Assembly (NCBI RefSeq): GCF_005166025.1
Contig: NZ_CP028923.1
Span: forward strand, 682,001-746,000
From: Mangrovivirga cuniculi
GTDB taxonomy: Bacteria; Bacteroidota; Bacteroidia; Cytophagales; Cyclobacteriaceae
Reading direction: 5' to 3'
DNA: 64,000 nucleotides
Shown piece by piece: positions 36,861-46,993 of this stretch. The position numbers were made by a program, and so were the translations under genes. The notes beneath the pieces were generated by a model, which had not been told where the DNA came from, ran no database searches, and saw only the letters and a program-made list of their open reading frames with translations. Each line of letters opens with the position of its first letter. Positions within the stretch are counted from its first letter, which is position 1.

Positions 36861-36921
36861 GGTGCTTAGGCCAGTTGTTTTAGAGCATCCCGATTACATC
36901 GGGAGGGTCACTAGGGCAACA
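36861..36921 (+). pseudogene. tRNA-Val relic lacking the T arm
   Basis: GGTGCTTAGGCCAGTTG resembles a tRNA 5' half; TCCCG-ATTACAT-CGGGA is a perfect 5-bp anticodon arm with a 7-base loop and a UAC (Val) anticodon; GGGTCACT-AGGGCAACA equals the tRNA-Val 3' end with the T stem-loop removed. It cannot fold as a normal tRNA. The anticodon-stem flanks AGCATCCCGA and TCGGGAGGGTCACT are shared with the relics inside the 408-bp units. Confidence 0.65.
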
Positions 36922-36941
36922 AACTAAGAAAGTTAATAAAT

Positions 36942-38240
<1,299 letters not shown>

Positions 38241-38251
38241 CATGAAATAGA

Positions 38252-38281
38252 AATCCAGATCCCTAGGGTCTGGATTTTTTT
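38252..38281 (+). terminator. Terminator at the right border of the array
   Basis: AATCCAGA...TCTGGATT stem (with inner CCC/GGG pairs) followed by a T tract. Its place directly behind a tRNA 3' end suggests it was the original tRNA-Val terminator before the cassettes entered. The remaining 200 bases to 38483 hold only the relic below. Confidence 0.8.
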
Positions 38282-38384
38282 GTTTTTGGACAGTATTGAA
38301 TTTTATTCATTTACTGGAAATAAATAAAAAAGGAAAGCCGACTTTGGAGGCTTTGGGATTTATTTGCAGGAGTGGGTTCATTCT

Positions 38385-38413
38385 GGATCACTATAAGTAA
38401 TCCAGTAGGGCCC
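38385..38413 (+). pseudogene. Fragment of a tRNA-Val 3' end
   Basis: GGATCACTATAAG-TAATCCAGTAGGGCCC is a diverged copy of the tRNA-Val T arm and acceptor strand, about 170 bases beyond the array. It may record an older insertion or excision at this site. Confidence 0.45.
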
Positions 38414-38483
38414 GTGACGATAAATGTCAGGATAATAATGCCCACACCTGGATAGATATGGGGTTTAGGACATTTAATTGGAA

Positions 38484-38996
38484 TTATTTTCCTTCACTCC
38501 ATGGAGGAGCTATGCCATTTGTTCGTGCATAAGCGATCATTTGTCCCATATGTTCTTCACAATGACCAAAGGCTATTAATAATACTGACCTCATTGTCAT
38601 TTGACTTCCAAAAACATCAACCATTTCATCTAGCTTATCATCAGGGACGCTCATTATTGCTGTGATCATATGGTCATATGATTTAGTTAGCGCTTCTATA
38701 CTAGCATCTTTGCCGACTATATTCATATTCCTCGGGTCTATACCATCGGGCATTTCCACTCCAACAAATGTGGGAAAAAAGTAATTAGCACCTGTAATAT
38801 GTAATACAACATCATTTATAGAACGGACACCTTCATTAGGAGTCCATCCATATTTTTCTGCAGGTATTACTTTTGCTAAAGAAATAACCTTATCAGAATT
38901 TGCCCTGACCATGCCGGCAAGGTCTTTTTGTAATGATCCCTGGGAGAAAACGGAGATAGGCGCCAGGATAATTAGTAGGGTGAGTAATTTTTTCAT
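38484..38996 (-). CDS. Secreted DinB-family protein
   Basis: A 170-residue protein with a signal peptide (MKKLLTLLIILAPISVFS) followed by a DinB four-helix fold: EKYGWTPNEGVRSINDVVLHITGANYF and, near the end, LLIAFGHCEEHMGQMIAYAR, which carry the metal-ligand histidines. Exported DinB proteins are common in Bacteroidota; the substrate is unknown. It is a single gene, minus strand, next to the tRNA array. Confidence 0.85.
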   Translation of the reverse strand: MKKLLTLLIILAPISVFSQGSLQKDLAGMVRANSDKVISLAKVIPAEKYGWTPNEGVRSINDVVLHITGANYFFPTFVGVEMPDGIDPRNMNIVGKDASIEALTKSYDHMITAIMSVPDDKLDEMVDVFGSQMTMRSVLLIAFGHCEEHMGQMIAYARTNGIAPPWSEGK

Positions 38997-39096
38997 GATT
39001 GGTTTTTTATATAAGTTAACTGAAAAATTGGTAAATAGCCATATAACTTATTTCATTTGGATTGAACTCTTTTTAAGAAGCAGTTAATTAAGATTC

Positions 39097-40104
39097 ATGC
39101 ATAGAGCAATTAGGAAATTAATATTTGCGTCCCTTTTATTCCTTCTTAGTTTAATGGTAGGAACCATCGGGTATGTTTATATAGAAGAATACAACGTTGT
39201 CGACAGTGTATATATGTCTATCTTAACATTTTCTACCGTAGGGTTTAAAGAGGTGAAGCCTTTGAGCGATCAGGGTAAAATTTTTACTTCGATCTATATT
39301 GCTTTTAATCTGGGTATATTTGCTTACAGTGTATCCGTTCTTTCTACTTTTATCTTTGAAGGAGAGTTTAGAAAAGTATTTCAAAAATATAAATATGACC
39401 GTGCTTTAAAAATGTTAAGTAATCATGTAATTGTTTGTGGATTTGGTAAAAATGGTGAAATGGCTGCCAGGGAACTTTCAGGTTCTGGTCAAAAGTTTGT
39501 CGTAATCGAAAAAGATCAGCATGTTATAGAATTAGCTGAAGGGCATTATGATTATAAATTTCTTAATGAAGATGCCACAATGGATGATACATTAGTTGAA
39601 GCCGGAATTAAAGATGCTTCAGCGATTATATGTGCACTTCCGGGTGATTCTGACAATGTATTTATCACGCTGACTGCCAGAGAGCTCAATCCAGCAATAA
39701 ATATTATTGCCAAGGCAACTGAGCTTAATACTGAAAAAAAACTAATGAGAGCTGGCGCTTCCCACGTAGTTATGCCTGACATGGTAGGAGGGTCATATAT
39801 GGCTGCACTGGTTACTAAACCATTTGTCATAGAATTTCTTACGATTTTAAATGGATCTAATGAAAGTAAATATATCCTTGAAGAAATTAACCATGCTCAA
39901 TTAAGGCCTGAATATCAAAATAAATCACTCAGAGAACTTGATATTAGAAATAAGAGTGGAACAACTATTCTTGCCTTTAAGGATGAAGAAGAAGGGTTTA
40001 TTTTCAATCCTCATTCGGAAAAAATAGTTGGTGAAGGTGATGTCCTTATACTTCTAGGTGAAGGAGATACTATCGCTAATTTTAAAGATACTTTTCTGCA
40101 GTAG
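39097..40104 (+). CDS. Potassium channel with RCK (TrkA-N/TrkA-C) domain
   Basis: A 335-residue two-helix channel. TM1 (about 8-30), pore loop with filter TVGF (47-50) and TM2 (about 62-85) precede a cytoplasmic NAD-binding RCK domain (VIVCGFGKNGEMAARELSG) and a TrkA-C domain (about 255-335). In the usual TVGYG/TVGFG filter the last residue is Gly; here it is Lys (TVGFKEV), which is odd and could alter conduction. The next gene begins 10 bases after the stop. Confidence 0.85.
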   Translation: MHRAIRKLIFASLLFLLSLMVGTIGYVYIEEYNVVDSVYMSILTFSTVGFKEVKPLSDQGKIFTSIYIAFNLGIFAYSVSVLSTFIFEGEFRKVFQKYKYDRALKMLSNHVIVCGFGKNGEMAARELSGSGQKFVVIEKDQHVIELAEGHYDYKFLNEDATMDDTLVEAGIKDASAIICALPGDSDNVFITLTARELNPAINIIAKATELNTEKKLMRAGASHVVMPDMVGGSYMAALVTKPFVIEFLTILNGSNESKYILEEINHAQLRPEYQNKSLRELDIRNKSGTTILAFKDEEEGFIFNPHSEKIVGEGDVLILLGEGDTIANFKDTFLQ

Positions 40105-40114
40105 AAAATATATT

Positions 40115-41251
40115 ATGAAAGATTCTAAGCTCTCATTTGAAACATTAGCATTAAAATCTACCGAGCCATTCGCAGGGGAAGTTAGCCCGGTAAGTACACC
40201 ATTGTATTTTTCAACAACCTACCATAGGAATAAAGATGGTTCTTATGATTCAGGTTTTGTTTACAGTCGAACATCTAATCCTAATCGATTAGTTCTTGAA
40301 AAAGCATGTGCTAAACTTGAGGGTGGCCACCGGGGGTTTGCTTTTGCTTCCGGGATGGCAGGCATTGAAGCAGTTTTAAAGACTTTGCAGACCGGAGAAC
40401 ATATAATAATTCCTGATGATGCGTATTTCGCGGTTTTCAAGCTGATTAAAGAAGTATTTAATAGGTGGGGATTAAGCTATACTCAGGTTGATATGACTGA
40501 ATTAGAGCAAGTTGAGAATGCCATTAATGAAAAAACTAAAATGATATGGCTGGAATCGCCTTCTAATCCGATGCTAAAAATAACAGATATTAATGCTGTA
40601 ACAAAGATTGCTCGTGACAACAATATACTTGTAGCTGTCGATAATACATGGCCGACTCCTGTGGTTCAAAACCCGATTAAAATGGGAGCGGATATAGTTG
40701 TTCATTCAACTACCAAATATTTTGGAGGGCATTCAGATGTTTTGGGAGGTGTGGTAGTCATTAACAAAAATGACAAACTAGAAAAGCACCTGGAAGATAT
40801 TCAAAACCTTGGAGGCGGTGTTTTATCACCATTCGATTCCTGGTTAACGGCAAGAGGACTTCAAACATTGTTTTTAAGAGTAAAAGCCCAAAGTGAAAAT
40901 GCGTTTAAGCTGGCTGAGTTTCTCAATGAAAATTCTAATATTGAAAAGGTGTTTTATCCGGGGCTTCCATCTCATAAAGGGCATGAGGTTGTTAAAAAAC
41001 AAATGCACAATGGGTTTGGGGCAATGCTTTCGGTAACTGTGAAGGGAGGAGAGCAAAAAGCAATTGAAATTTCAAATAAATTGCAATTATTCACTACAGC
41101 TACTAGTCTTGGAGGTGTTGAAAGCCTAATTGAGCATAGAAAATCAGTTGAAGGGCCTGAAAGCAACACTCCGGATAACCTCTTACGTATATCTGTTGGA
41201 TTAGAAAATATTGATGATCTTATTTTTGACTGGCAAAAGGCTCTTGAATAA
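40115..41251 (+). CDS. Cys/Met-metabolism PLP enzyme (cystathionine gamma-synthase or lyase type)
   Basis: A 378-residue fold-type I PLP enzyme from the ATG at 40115 (MKDSKLSFETLALK); the longer frame upstream overlaps the channel gene. Motifs: YSRTSNPNRLVLEKACAKLEGG, FASGMAGIEAVL, AVDNTWPTP and the PLP lysine in VVHSTTKYFGGHSD (Lys201). It interconverts homoserine derivatives, cystathionine, homocysteine or cysteine; which reaction cannot be decided from sequence alone. Cytoplasmic. Confidence 0.9.
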   Translation: MKDSKLSFETLALKSTEPFAGEVSPVSTPLYFSTTYHRNKDGSYDSGFVYSRTSNPNRLVLEKACAKLEGGHRGFAFASGMAGIEAVLKTLQTGEHIIIPDDAYFAVFKLIKEVFNRWGLSYTQVDMTELEQVENAINEKTKMIWLESPSNPMLKITDINAVTKIARDNNILVAVDNTWPTPVVQNPIKMGADIVVHSTTKYFGGHSDVLGGVVVINKNDKLEKHLEDIQNLGGGVLSPFDSWLTARGLQTLFLRVKAQSENAFKLAEFLNENSNIEKVFYPGLPSHKGHEVVKKQMHNGFGAMLSVTVKGGEQKAIEISNKLQLFTTATSLGGVESLIEHRKSVEGPESNTPDNLLRISVGLENIDDLIFDWQKALE

Positions 41252-41340
41252 TATTTCGGATGTCAGTTATACGGCGATATTAATTTTTTTAACTAATCTG
41301 TTCTTTTCATTTTGCATTCAGAAAATATAATTCAGCAGAA

Positions 41341-41976
41341 ATGAAAAGATTTTTTATACTTGTTACCTTAGTGATATTTTTTAGTTCTTGTGGAGACAAA
41401 TCAGTGGAAACAGACGATAATTTTGAAGCGGTGACTCTACCCGATAGTTCTACTGTTTACCTTAATCACAACTCAAAAATCAGTTTCGATGAAGATTTCG
41501 AAGAAAGAAAGGTTCATTTAGATGGTGAAGCTTTTTTTGATGTGGTTCCTGGAGAAAATACATTCACAGTAATAACAGAAAATGGAGAGGTAGAAGTTGA
41601 AGGAACCTCCTTTAATGTTGTTTCAGTTGATTTAGATTTTAATGTAGAGGTAGTATCTGGTATTGTTCACCTGCATAGCCATGGGCATCAGCACAAACTA
41701 GGTCGTGGTCAACGTGGATTTTACCATCCTGGAAATAATGGTATCAAGGTGGCAAGAGCGAATCATGCCCACAATCATTGGTTGGATTTGCTCGTAGTAG
41801 ATTTAAAGCTTGGAGGCTTTCACCCTGGTCGCGGACATCGCAAATTTTTTAAAGGTAATAATGGCCGGGGTAACCAGAAATTCAAATTCAAGCCAGGTCG
41901 TGGCAACAGAAAGTTTAAATCCGGTAAAGGAAACCGAGGCAAAGGCAAAAAAAGGAAAGTAAAAATTAAGTTTTAA
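41341..41976 (+). CDS. FecR-domain lipoprotein with cationic Gly/Arg/His tail
   Basis: A 211-residue lipoprotein (lipobox IFFSSC, Cys17). Residues 30-115 are a FecR-type domain: LPDSSTVYLNHNSKISFDE, VHLDGEAFFDVVPG and VEVEGTSFNVVS. FecR proteins are normally anti-sigma regulators beside an ECF sigma factor and a TonB receptor, but neither is here and the protein has no inner-membrane helix. From residue 115 the sequence becomes rich in Gly, Arg, Lys and His (HSHGHQHKLGRGQRG; repeats GRGHRKF, GRGNQKF, GRGNRKF), strongly basic and likely unfolded. A metal, nucleic-acid or polyanion-binding role is conceivable. It is followed by a perfect terminator. Confidence 0.75.
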   Translation: MKRFFILVTLVIFFSSCGDKSVETDDNFEAVTLPDSSTVYLNHNSKISFDEDFEERKVHLDGEAFFDVVPGENTFTVITENGEVEVEGTSFNVVSVDLDFNVEVVSGIVHLHSHGHQHKLGRGQRGFYHPGNNGIKVARANHAHNHWLDLLVVDLKLGGFHPGRGHRKFFKGNNGRGNQKFKFKPGRGNRKFKSGKGNRGKGKKRKVKIKF

Positions 41977-41982
41977 CAACAC

Positions 41983-42015
41983 AAAAGGTGGTTTAATCAT
42001 AAGCCACCTTTTTTT
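41983..42015 (+). terminator. Terminator of the FecR-domain lipoprotein gene
   Basis: AAAGGTGG / CCACCTTT stem with a 12-base loop, then a T tract. Confidence 0.9.
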
Positions 42016-42100
42016 ATGAAAATTAAGTCCGGATTCCGGAATTCATACTATGTAGTTAATGGCTTTGTTTATATTTATAATAAAGTGTTTATCTATACCT

Positions 42101-43378
42101 ATGAAAATCAATTACTCAATTTTAATTCTCTTCATTCTTCTCATCGTAAGTTGTCAATCCAAAAACAGTTATGATCCGGAGAGGAATTATTCAGACATTC
42201 AAAAAGATCTCACAGCCAAATTTATTTTAGCAGAGGATAGTTCGGTGATAGAATTGCCTGAAGGCCATTTTTTATTTGACAAAAGTCTCAGCCTTGAAGG
42301 GAAATCGCACTTGACAATAAGGGGCAAAGGCATTGATAAAACTGTTCTAAGTTTCAAGGGTCAGACAGATGGAGCTGAAGGATTGAGAATTACTAATTGC
42401 AATAATATTACTCTTGAGGACTTTACTGTTGAAGATGCTGCCGGGGATAATATTAAGGTGATGGATACGAAAGGTATTACATTTCGTAGAATGAAAGTGG
42501 CATGGACAGGAAAGATCAATGAAGATAATGGAGCTTATGGATTTTATCCTGTGATGTGTGATGGAGTCGTGATTGAAGAATGTGAGTCTATGGGGTCAAG
42601 TGATGCGGGTGTGTATGTCGGACAATCAGAAAATGTGGTGATCAGAAATAATATCGTATATCAAAATGTCGCCGGTATAGAAAGTGAGAATTCGGATAAT
42701 GTCGAAATTTATGGCAACGAAGTGTATGATAATACAGGCGGGATTTTAGTTTTTAATCTTCCTGGTCTCAGCCGTTATGGTCGGAATATTAAAGTCTATG
42801 AAAATAATGTTTACAATAACAACCGAAAGAATTTCAGTGTGCCAGGGGCTATCGTAGGTTACGTTCCGGCTGGTGCAGGCATGATAATTCTAGCAACCAG
42901 CAATGTTGAAGTTTATAAAAATGTAATCAAGGGCCATAAAACAGGTGGAATTGCCATTGTAAGTTATGAGCTGATCAAAGCCATGGATGAAATGAATGAT
43001 GATAAGCCTGAAGATGCAGACCTTCCTGATGGAATTGCTGCTTTTAATGCTGATTATGAGAGTGATCCGAATTACGATCCATACCCAGGTAAAATCTATT
43101 TACATAACAATGTATATGATAACGATAAATGGATACCAGATCTAAATTCAGACATGGGAAAAATGTTATTGGTTAAGAATGGATTTAAAACTCCGGATAT
43201 AATTATCGATGGCATCTTACCGGATAATTATCTTGTTGAAAATGGAAGTGTTAATGATACATATAAAATATGCATCGATGAAGAGAACATTAAATTCCTG
43301 TATTTAGACGCAGAGAATGATTTCGAGGGTATGAATGAAAATGACAAAAATTACAAGTGCGAACAGACTATTTTATAA
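42101..43378 (+). CDS. Parallel beta-helix lipoprotein (SO2929-like)
   Basis: A 425-residue lipoprotein. The ATG at 42101 gives a compact signal with lipobox LLIVSC; an earlier ATG at 42059 would add 14 unlikely residues. The body is a right-handed beta-helix of PbH1 repeats: LTIRGKGIDKTVLSF, NITLEDFTVEDAAGDNI, NVVIRNNIVYQN, NVEIYGNEVYDN and NVEVYKNVIKGH. Proteins of this kind are encoded directly upstream of SO2930-type cytochromes, as here. The function of the pair is unknown; carbohydrate binding is often proposed. Confidence 0.82.
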   Translation: MKINYSILILFILLIVSCQSKNSYDPERNYSDIQKDLTAKFILAEDSSVIELPEGHFLFDKSLSLEGKSHLTIRGKGIDKTVLSFKGQTDGAEGLRITNCNNITLEDFTVEDAAGDNIKVMDTKGITFRRMKVAWTGKINEDNGAYGFYPVMCDGVVIEECESMGSSDAGVYVGQSENVVIRNNIVYQNVAGIESENSDNVEIYGNEVYDNTGGILVFNLPGLSRYGRNIKVYENNVYNNNRKNFSVPGAIVGYVPAGAGMIILATSNVEVYKNVIKGHKTGGIAIVSYELIKAMDEMNDDKPEDADLPDGIAAFNADYESDPNYDPYPGKIYLHNNVYDNDKWIPDLNSDMGKMLLVKNGFKTPDIIIDGILPDNYLVENGSVNDTYKICIDEENIKFLYLDAENDFEGMNENDKNYKCEQTIL

Positions 43379-44442
43379 TATTTTTTTCAATTATTTTTAT
43401 TGTTAGTTGCGGTAAAAACACTGATAACTCAATAGAAAAGAACATCTCTGAAAGTGAGCTGGTGGAGGTGGAAACTTATGGGTTGGGAAAAGCATGGTTA
43501 TCTGAATATGGTTTCTATGAAGGTGATCTAAAGCAGCTAAAGCCAGTGGAGAATGTTCATCCTTATGAAATTAATTCCCCTCTTTTTTCAGATTATGCTT
43601 CTAAAAAAAGGTTTATTTATTTACCTGAAGGGAAATCTGTTTCCTATGTTAATAATGGAGTTTTAGATTTTCCGGTTGGAACGATATTAATCAAAAACTT
43701 CTATTATGAAAAGATTAAGGGTTCTTCAACTCCAAAAGTTATTGAAACGCGCCTTTTAATAAGGTATGAGAATGAATGGAAGCCGTTGACATATATTTGG
43801 AAGGAAGACCAGTCCGATGCTTTTTTAGAAATTGTTGGTTCCCGAAAACCGGTTCAATTCATTTCTGAAGACGGTAGTTTGCTGGATATAAAGTATAGCA
43901 TACCAGACCTTAATCAGTGTCAAAATTGCCATAATAAAAATGAGGTTTTAACTCCCATAGGCCCTACGGCAGGCCAATTGAATAAATATGTTATTAATGA
44001 TGGAAAAAAGGTGAATCAATTAGCATTGCTAGCCAGAAAAGGAGTTGTTTCAGGAATGCCTGGTATGGATAACATCCCTAGGGTAGCACAATGGGATAAT
44101 CCCGGACATTATTCGATAGATCAAAGAGCAAGAGCTTATCTGGATATGAATTGTGGGCATTGTCACAATCCTCAAGGATCTGCTAAAACTTCAGGATTAT
44201 ACCTCACGCTTGATGAATTGGACGATCATAAAATTGGGATCAATAAAAAGCCCGTCGCTGCAGGAAAGGCCTCTGGAAACTTATTGTATGATATAGTTAA
44301 AGGTAAACCGGAAGAATCAATCATTGTTTTCAGAATGGACTCAGAGAAACCTGAAATCATGATGCCAGAGCTTGGAAGGAGCCTGATTCATAAAGAAGGT
44401 GTAGAACTGATAAGAGAATGGATTAAAAAAATGGATGAATAA
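43357..44442 (+). CDS. SO2930-family dihaem c-type cytochrome
   Basis: A 361-residue lipoprotein (lipobox IFIVSC) starting at a GTG that overlaps the upstream gene by 22 bases. Two haem-binding motifs are visible, CQNCH in DLNQCQNCHNKNE and CGHCH in MNCGHCHNPQG, together with the family segment NSPLFSDYASKKRFIYLPEG. It is translationally coupled to the beta-helix gene. The protein probably acts in the periplasm or on the surface in an electron-transfer step; the substrate is unknown. Confidence 0.88.
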   Translation: MRTDYFIIFFSIIFIVSCGKNTDNSIEKNISESELVEVETYGLGKAWLSEYGFYEGDLKQLKPVENVHPYEINSPLFSDYASKKRFIYLPEGKSVSYVNNGVLDFPVGTILIKNFYYEKIKGSSTPKVIETRLLIRYENEWKPLTYIWKEDQSDAFLEIVGSRKPVQFISEDGSLLDIKYSIPDLNQCQNCHNKNEVLTPIGPTAGQLNKYVINDGKKVNQLALLARKGVVSGMPGMDNIPRVAQWDNPGHYSIDQRARAYLDMNCGHCHNPQGSAKTSGLYLTLDELDDHKIGINKKPVAAGKASGNLLYDIVKGKPEESIIVFRMDSEKPEIMMPELGRSLIHKEGVELIREWIKKMDE

Positions 44443-44502
44443 CGATTTATAATTTCATTTTAGCTTCAGAATATTATCTTTAAATAAAAAGGATAATATT
44501 CA

Positions 44503-45630
44503 GTGTATTTTAATCTATTCAACCTTTTAATTTTTTTTGGTGCTCTTCAGGGCATAATCATTGGAATAGTGCTGTTGTTCTTCAAGAAAAAAGAAGATCA
44601 AAGCACGCTGTTTCTTTCCTGGCTTATTTTTAGTTTATCGTTGACAATCGGTAAACACTTTTTAATCGATTTTTCAAAAGCTAATCAATGGGACATCATA
44701 GTTAAACCACCTGTTTCATGTTTTTTATTGATGGGACCATTTTTGTTTTTTTATGTCCGGGCAACCCTGGGAAAAAAAATAAAAACTAATATTAAATTTT
44801 TCATTCATTTGATTCCAGGACTGATATTTTTAGTTATTCAATTGATAATTTTTATCGAATCAGGCTTTGGAGAAGAACTAATGGATCAATCCATAATCTC
44901 CATTTTTCAACTTATTGAACAAGTCTTAGGACTCCTTTCTTTGATGATATATGGATATTTAAGCTTAAAATTGGTAATCAAATATCAAAAGAAGATCACC
45001 GAATTTTATTCTAACATAGAGTATATAACCCTACAATGGCTTATCAATCTGTTAATTGGGTTATTTATTGGGTGGTTATTTTTGTTGTTTTTAACAATGG
45101 TGGATTTATTCGTGTTTGACTTCACTCTTCCTCAATCGGCGTATTATTTGTTGTTCATTTATGTAGGAGTTATTATCCATTATTTTGGTCTAAGGAAGCT
45201 TACTATGATTCATTTTCCTACTTTGAGACCGCTGGAAGTATTGGAAAAAAAGCCGGATATACAAAAAAATGATATCGAATCTGATAAAGATGAAGATACC
45301 AAAGAGATTCAAAAATTAGAGAAAATCATGGTTGAGAATAAGCCTTTTCTAGACCCCAATCTGACTCTCGATAGTTTATCTGATCTTCTAGGGGTACACA
45401 GTAAAAAATTATCCATGATCCTAAATCAAAAAATGGGAACTAGCTTTTATGATTTTATAAATAAAGCCAGGGTTGAAGAGGTAAAAGTAAAGATTGCTGA
45501 TCCCGGCAATGATCATCTTACAATCCTTGGTATTGCTCTTGATTCGGGATTCAACTCAAAGTCGAGTTTTAATGCTATATTTAAAAAATACACAGGAATG
45601 ACACCGAGACAATATAAGAACACGTTGTGA
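44503..45630 (+). CDS. Membrane-bound AraC-family regulator
   Basis: A 375-residue protein from a GTG at 44503. Seven hydrophobic helices fill the first 235 residues; after an acidic linker (NDIESDKDEDTKEIQ) comes an AraC DNA-binding domain with two helix-turn-helix units (LTLDSLSDLLGVHSKKLSMILNQ; ILGIALDSGFNSKSSFNAIFKKYTGMTPRQY). Such membrane AraC proteins are typical of Bacteroidota and may sense membrane or lipid cues. Its likely target is the adjacent operon, but no binding site was identified. Confidence 0.88.
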   Translation: MYFNLFNLLIFFGALQGIIIGIVLLFFKKKEDQSTLFLSWLIFSLSLTIGKHFLIDFSKANQWDIIVKPPVSCFLLMGPFLFFYVRATLGKKIKTNIKFFIHLIPGLIFLVIQLIIFIESGFGEELMDQSIISIFQLIEQVLGLLSLMIYGYLSLKLVIKYQKKITEFYSNIEYITLQWLINLLIGLFIGWLFLLFLTMVDLFVFDFTLPQSAYYLLFIYVGVIIHYFGLRKLTMIHFPTLRPLEVLEKKPDIQKNDIESDKDEDTKEIQKLEKIMVENKPFLDPNLTLDSLSDLLGVHSKKLSMILNQKMGTSFYDFINKARVEEVKVKIADPGNDHLTILGIALDSGFNSKSSFNAIFKKYTGMTPRQYKNTL

Positions 45631-45650
45631 GGTGATGAAAAAAATGCTGC

Positions 45651-46493
45651 ATGCAAAAGCTCTTTATAATTTTATATTTAATAATTGTTGTTTCGTTAAA
45701 TCTATATTCTCAGGGTTATCAACCAGTTGAACTAGCAAAAGAAATATTCTCCGAGGAGCGGTTCTATGGGATTGATCGATATACTTATGGGGAATACCAG
45801 GGTAAACCAAATGGCACACACCTGGCTAAAGGGATCAAAAAAGAGTTTGAATTACTGGAAGAGAATGAGATGACAGCGGTCGTTGCTATGACTTTATATG
45901 ATTCTACCGGAAGATTTTTGATCGATACTTACCTTCATTTCAGGAATGATGAGCATTGGAAAATGGAAGCATTCAGAACCCTTACAAATACCGATGTGTA
46001 TGCAGAATTTGTTGAGCGAATTGAAAGTATGAATAAATTTCAAATAGACAGTCTGATAAATGCTGTTAATTCTAAACCTGATACTAAAAAAAGGATATCA
46101 ACTGAGGATATTGAATTCGACCTGGAGAATAGTAAATTAATGCTGTCATCTGATAAAGAATTAAAAAACTATTTCAAAGGTAATCAGGAGAAATTCGAAG
46201 CATTAAAACAATTAGTCATATCAAAGTTTGGCAAGGAAAAGTATTCGCTGGATAACACTAAGGATATCACTAATTTTTATAATGTAGAACTATCCAGCTT
46301 GAAATTAACTTCATTAACCATTGGTGGTTATTTGTGTGAATCATGCATATTTTTCATTATTGGTGGTGTATCAGATAATACGGTTGGTTATTTATATGTA
46401 GATAATGTTTCTGATATACCAATTATGAGTCCGGATGATTTTATCGTGTTAAAAGATCTCGGAGGAGGATGGTTTTTATTTAAAACAACTTAA
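45651..46493 (+). CDS. Secreted hypothetical protein
   Basis: A 280-residue protein with a signal peptide ([20 protein letters not shown]). The rest is soluble and alpha-beta, with a short hydrophobic [11 protein letters not shown] stretch near residue 236 that has two close cysteines. No family recognised. It begins 20 bases behind the AraC regulator and ends one base before the VOC gene, suggesting one transcript. Confidence 0.65.
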   Translation: MQKLFIILYLIIVVSLNLYSQGYQPVELAKEIFSEERFYGIDRYTYGEYQGKPNGTHLAKGIKKEFELLEENEMTAVVAMTLYDSTGRFLIDTYLHFRNDEHWKMEAFRTLTNTDVYAEFVERIESMNKFQIDSLINAVNSKPDTKKRISTEDIEFDLENSKLMLSSDKELKNYFKGNQEKFEALKQLVISKFGKEKYSLDNTKDITNFYNVELSSLKLTSLTIGGYLCESCIFFIIGGVSDNTVGYLYVDNVSDIPIMSPDDFIVLKDLGGGWFLFKTT

Positions 46494-46494
46494 A

Positions 46495-46920
46495 ATGAGC
46501 AAACTTACGCCCTTTCATTTAGCGATCCCGGTTGATGATATTAAAAAGAATCGCAAATTCTACAAAGAAGTCATTGGTTGTTCTGAAGGTAGAAGTGATA
46601 AAAACTGGGTAGATTTTGACTTTTACGGTCACCAGTTGGTTATTCATTATAAACCCGGAACTGGTGATTCCTCTTTACATACCAACCCGGTAGATGGACA
46701 TGATGTTCCTGTACCTCATTTTGGTGTTGTATTGGAGTGGAATGATTGGCATACACTTTCGGAGAGGTTACAAAAGGAGGGAATAAATTTTGAAATAGAA
46801 CCTCATATCCGCTTTCAGGGTCAGCCCGGGGAGCAGGCAACAATGTTTTTTTATGATCCGGCAGGAAATGCTTTGGAGTTTAAGTCTTTTAAAGATCCAA
46901 AAAACCTTTTTGCAAAGTAG
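46495..46920 (+). CDS. VOC-family (glyoxalase-like) protein
   Basis: A 141-residue vicinal-oxygen-chelate protein. The fold markers are [22 protein letters not shown] at the start and [15 protein letters not shown] at the end; metal ligands would be His8, a central His ([11 protein letters not shown]) and Glu in ALEFKSF. Members include glyoxalase I, dioxygenases and bleomycin-resistance proteins; the substrate is unknown. Confidence 0.85.
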   Translation: MSKLTPFHLAIPVDDIKKNRKFYKEVIGCSEGRSDKNWVDFDFYGHQLVIHYKPGTGDSSLHTNPVDGHDVPVPHFGVVLEWNDWHTLSERLQKEGINFEIEPHIRFQGQPGEQATMFFYDPAGNALEFKSFKDPKNLFAK

Positions 46921-46993
46921 TGCTGATTATATAGGTCGCTAAAATTTTATAATCTTATTTCATTAACCTTTTTTATTTGAAATAACAGTTTCT

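Noticed and set aside
42059-42100. Upstream ATG for the beta-helix lipoprotein
   Set aside because: It would place 14 residues before a complete lipoprotein signal peptide starting at 42101.
45635-45730. Alternative ATG with ATGAAAAAAATG at 45635
   Set aside because: It reads in a different frame from the 280-aa protein and stops after about 30 codons; the ATG at 45651 gives a proper signal peptide.
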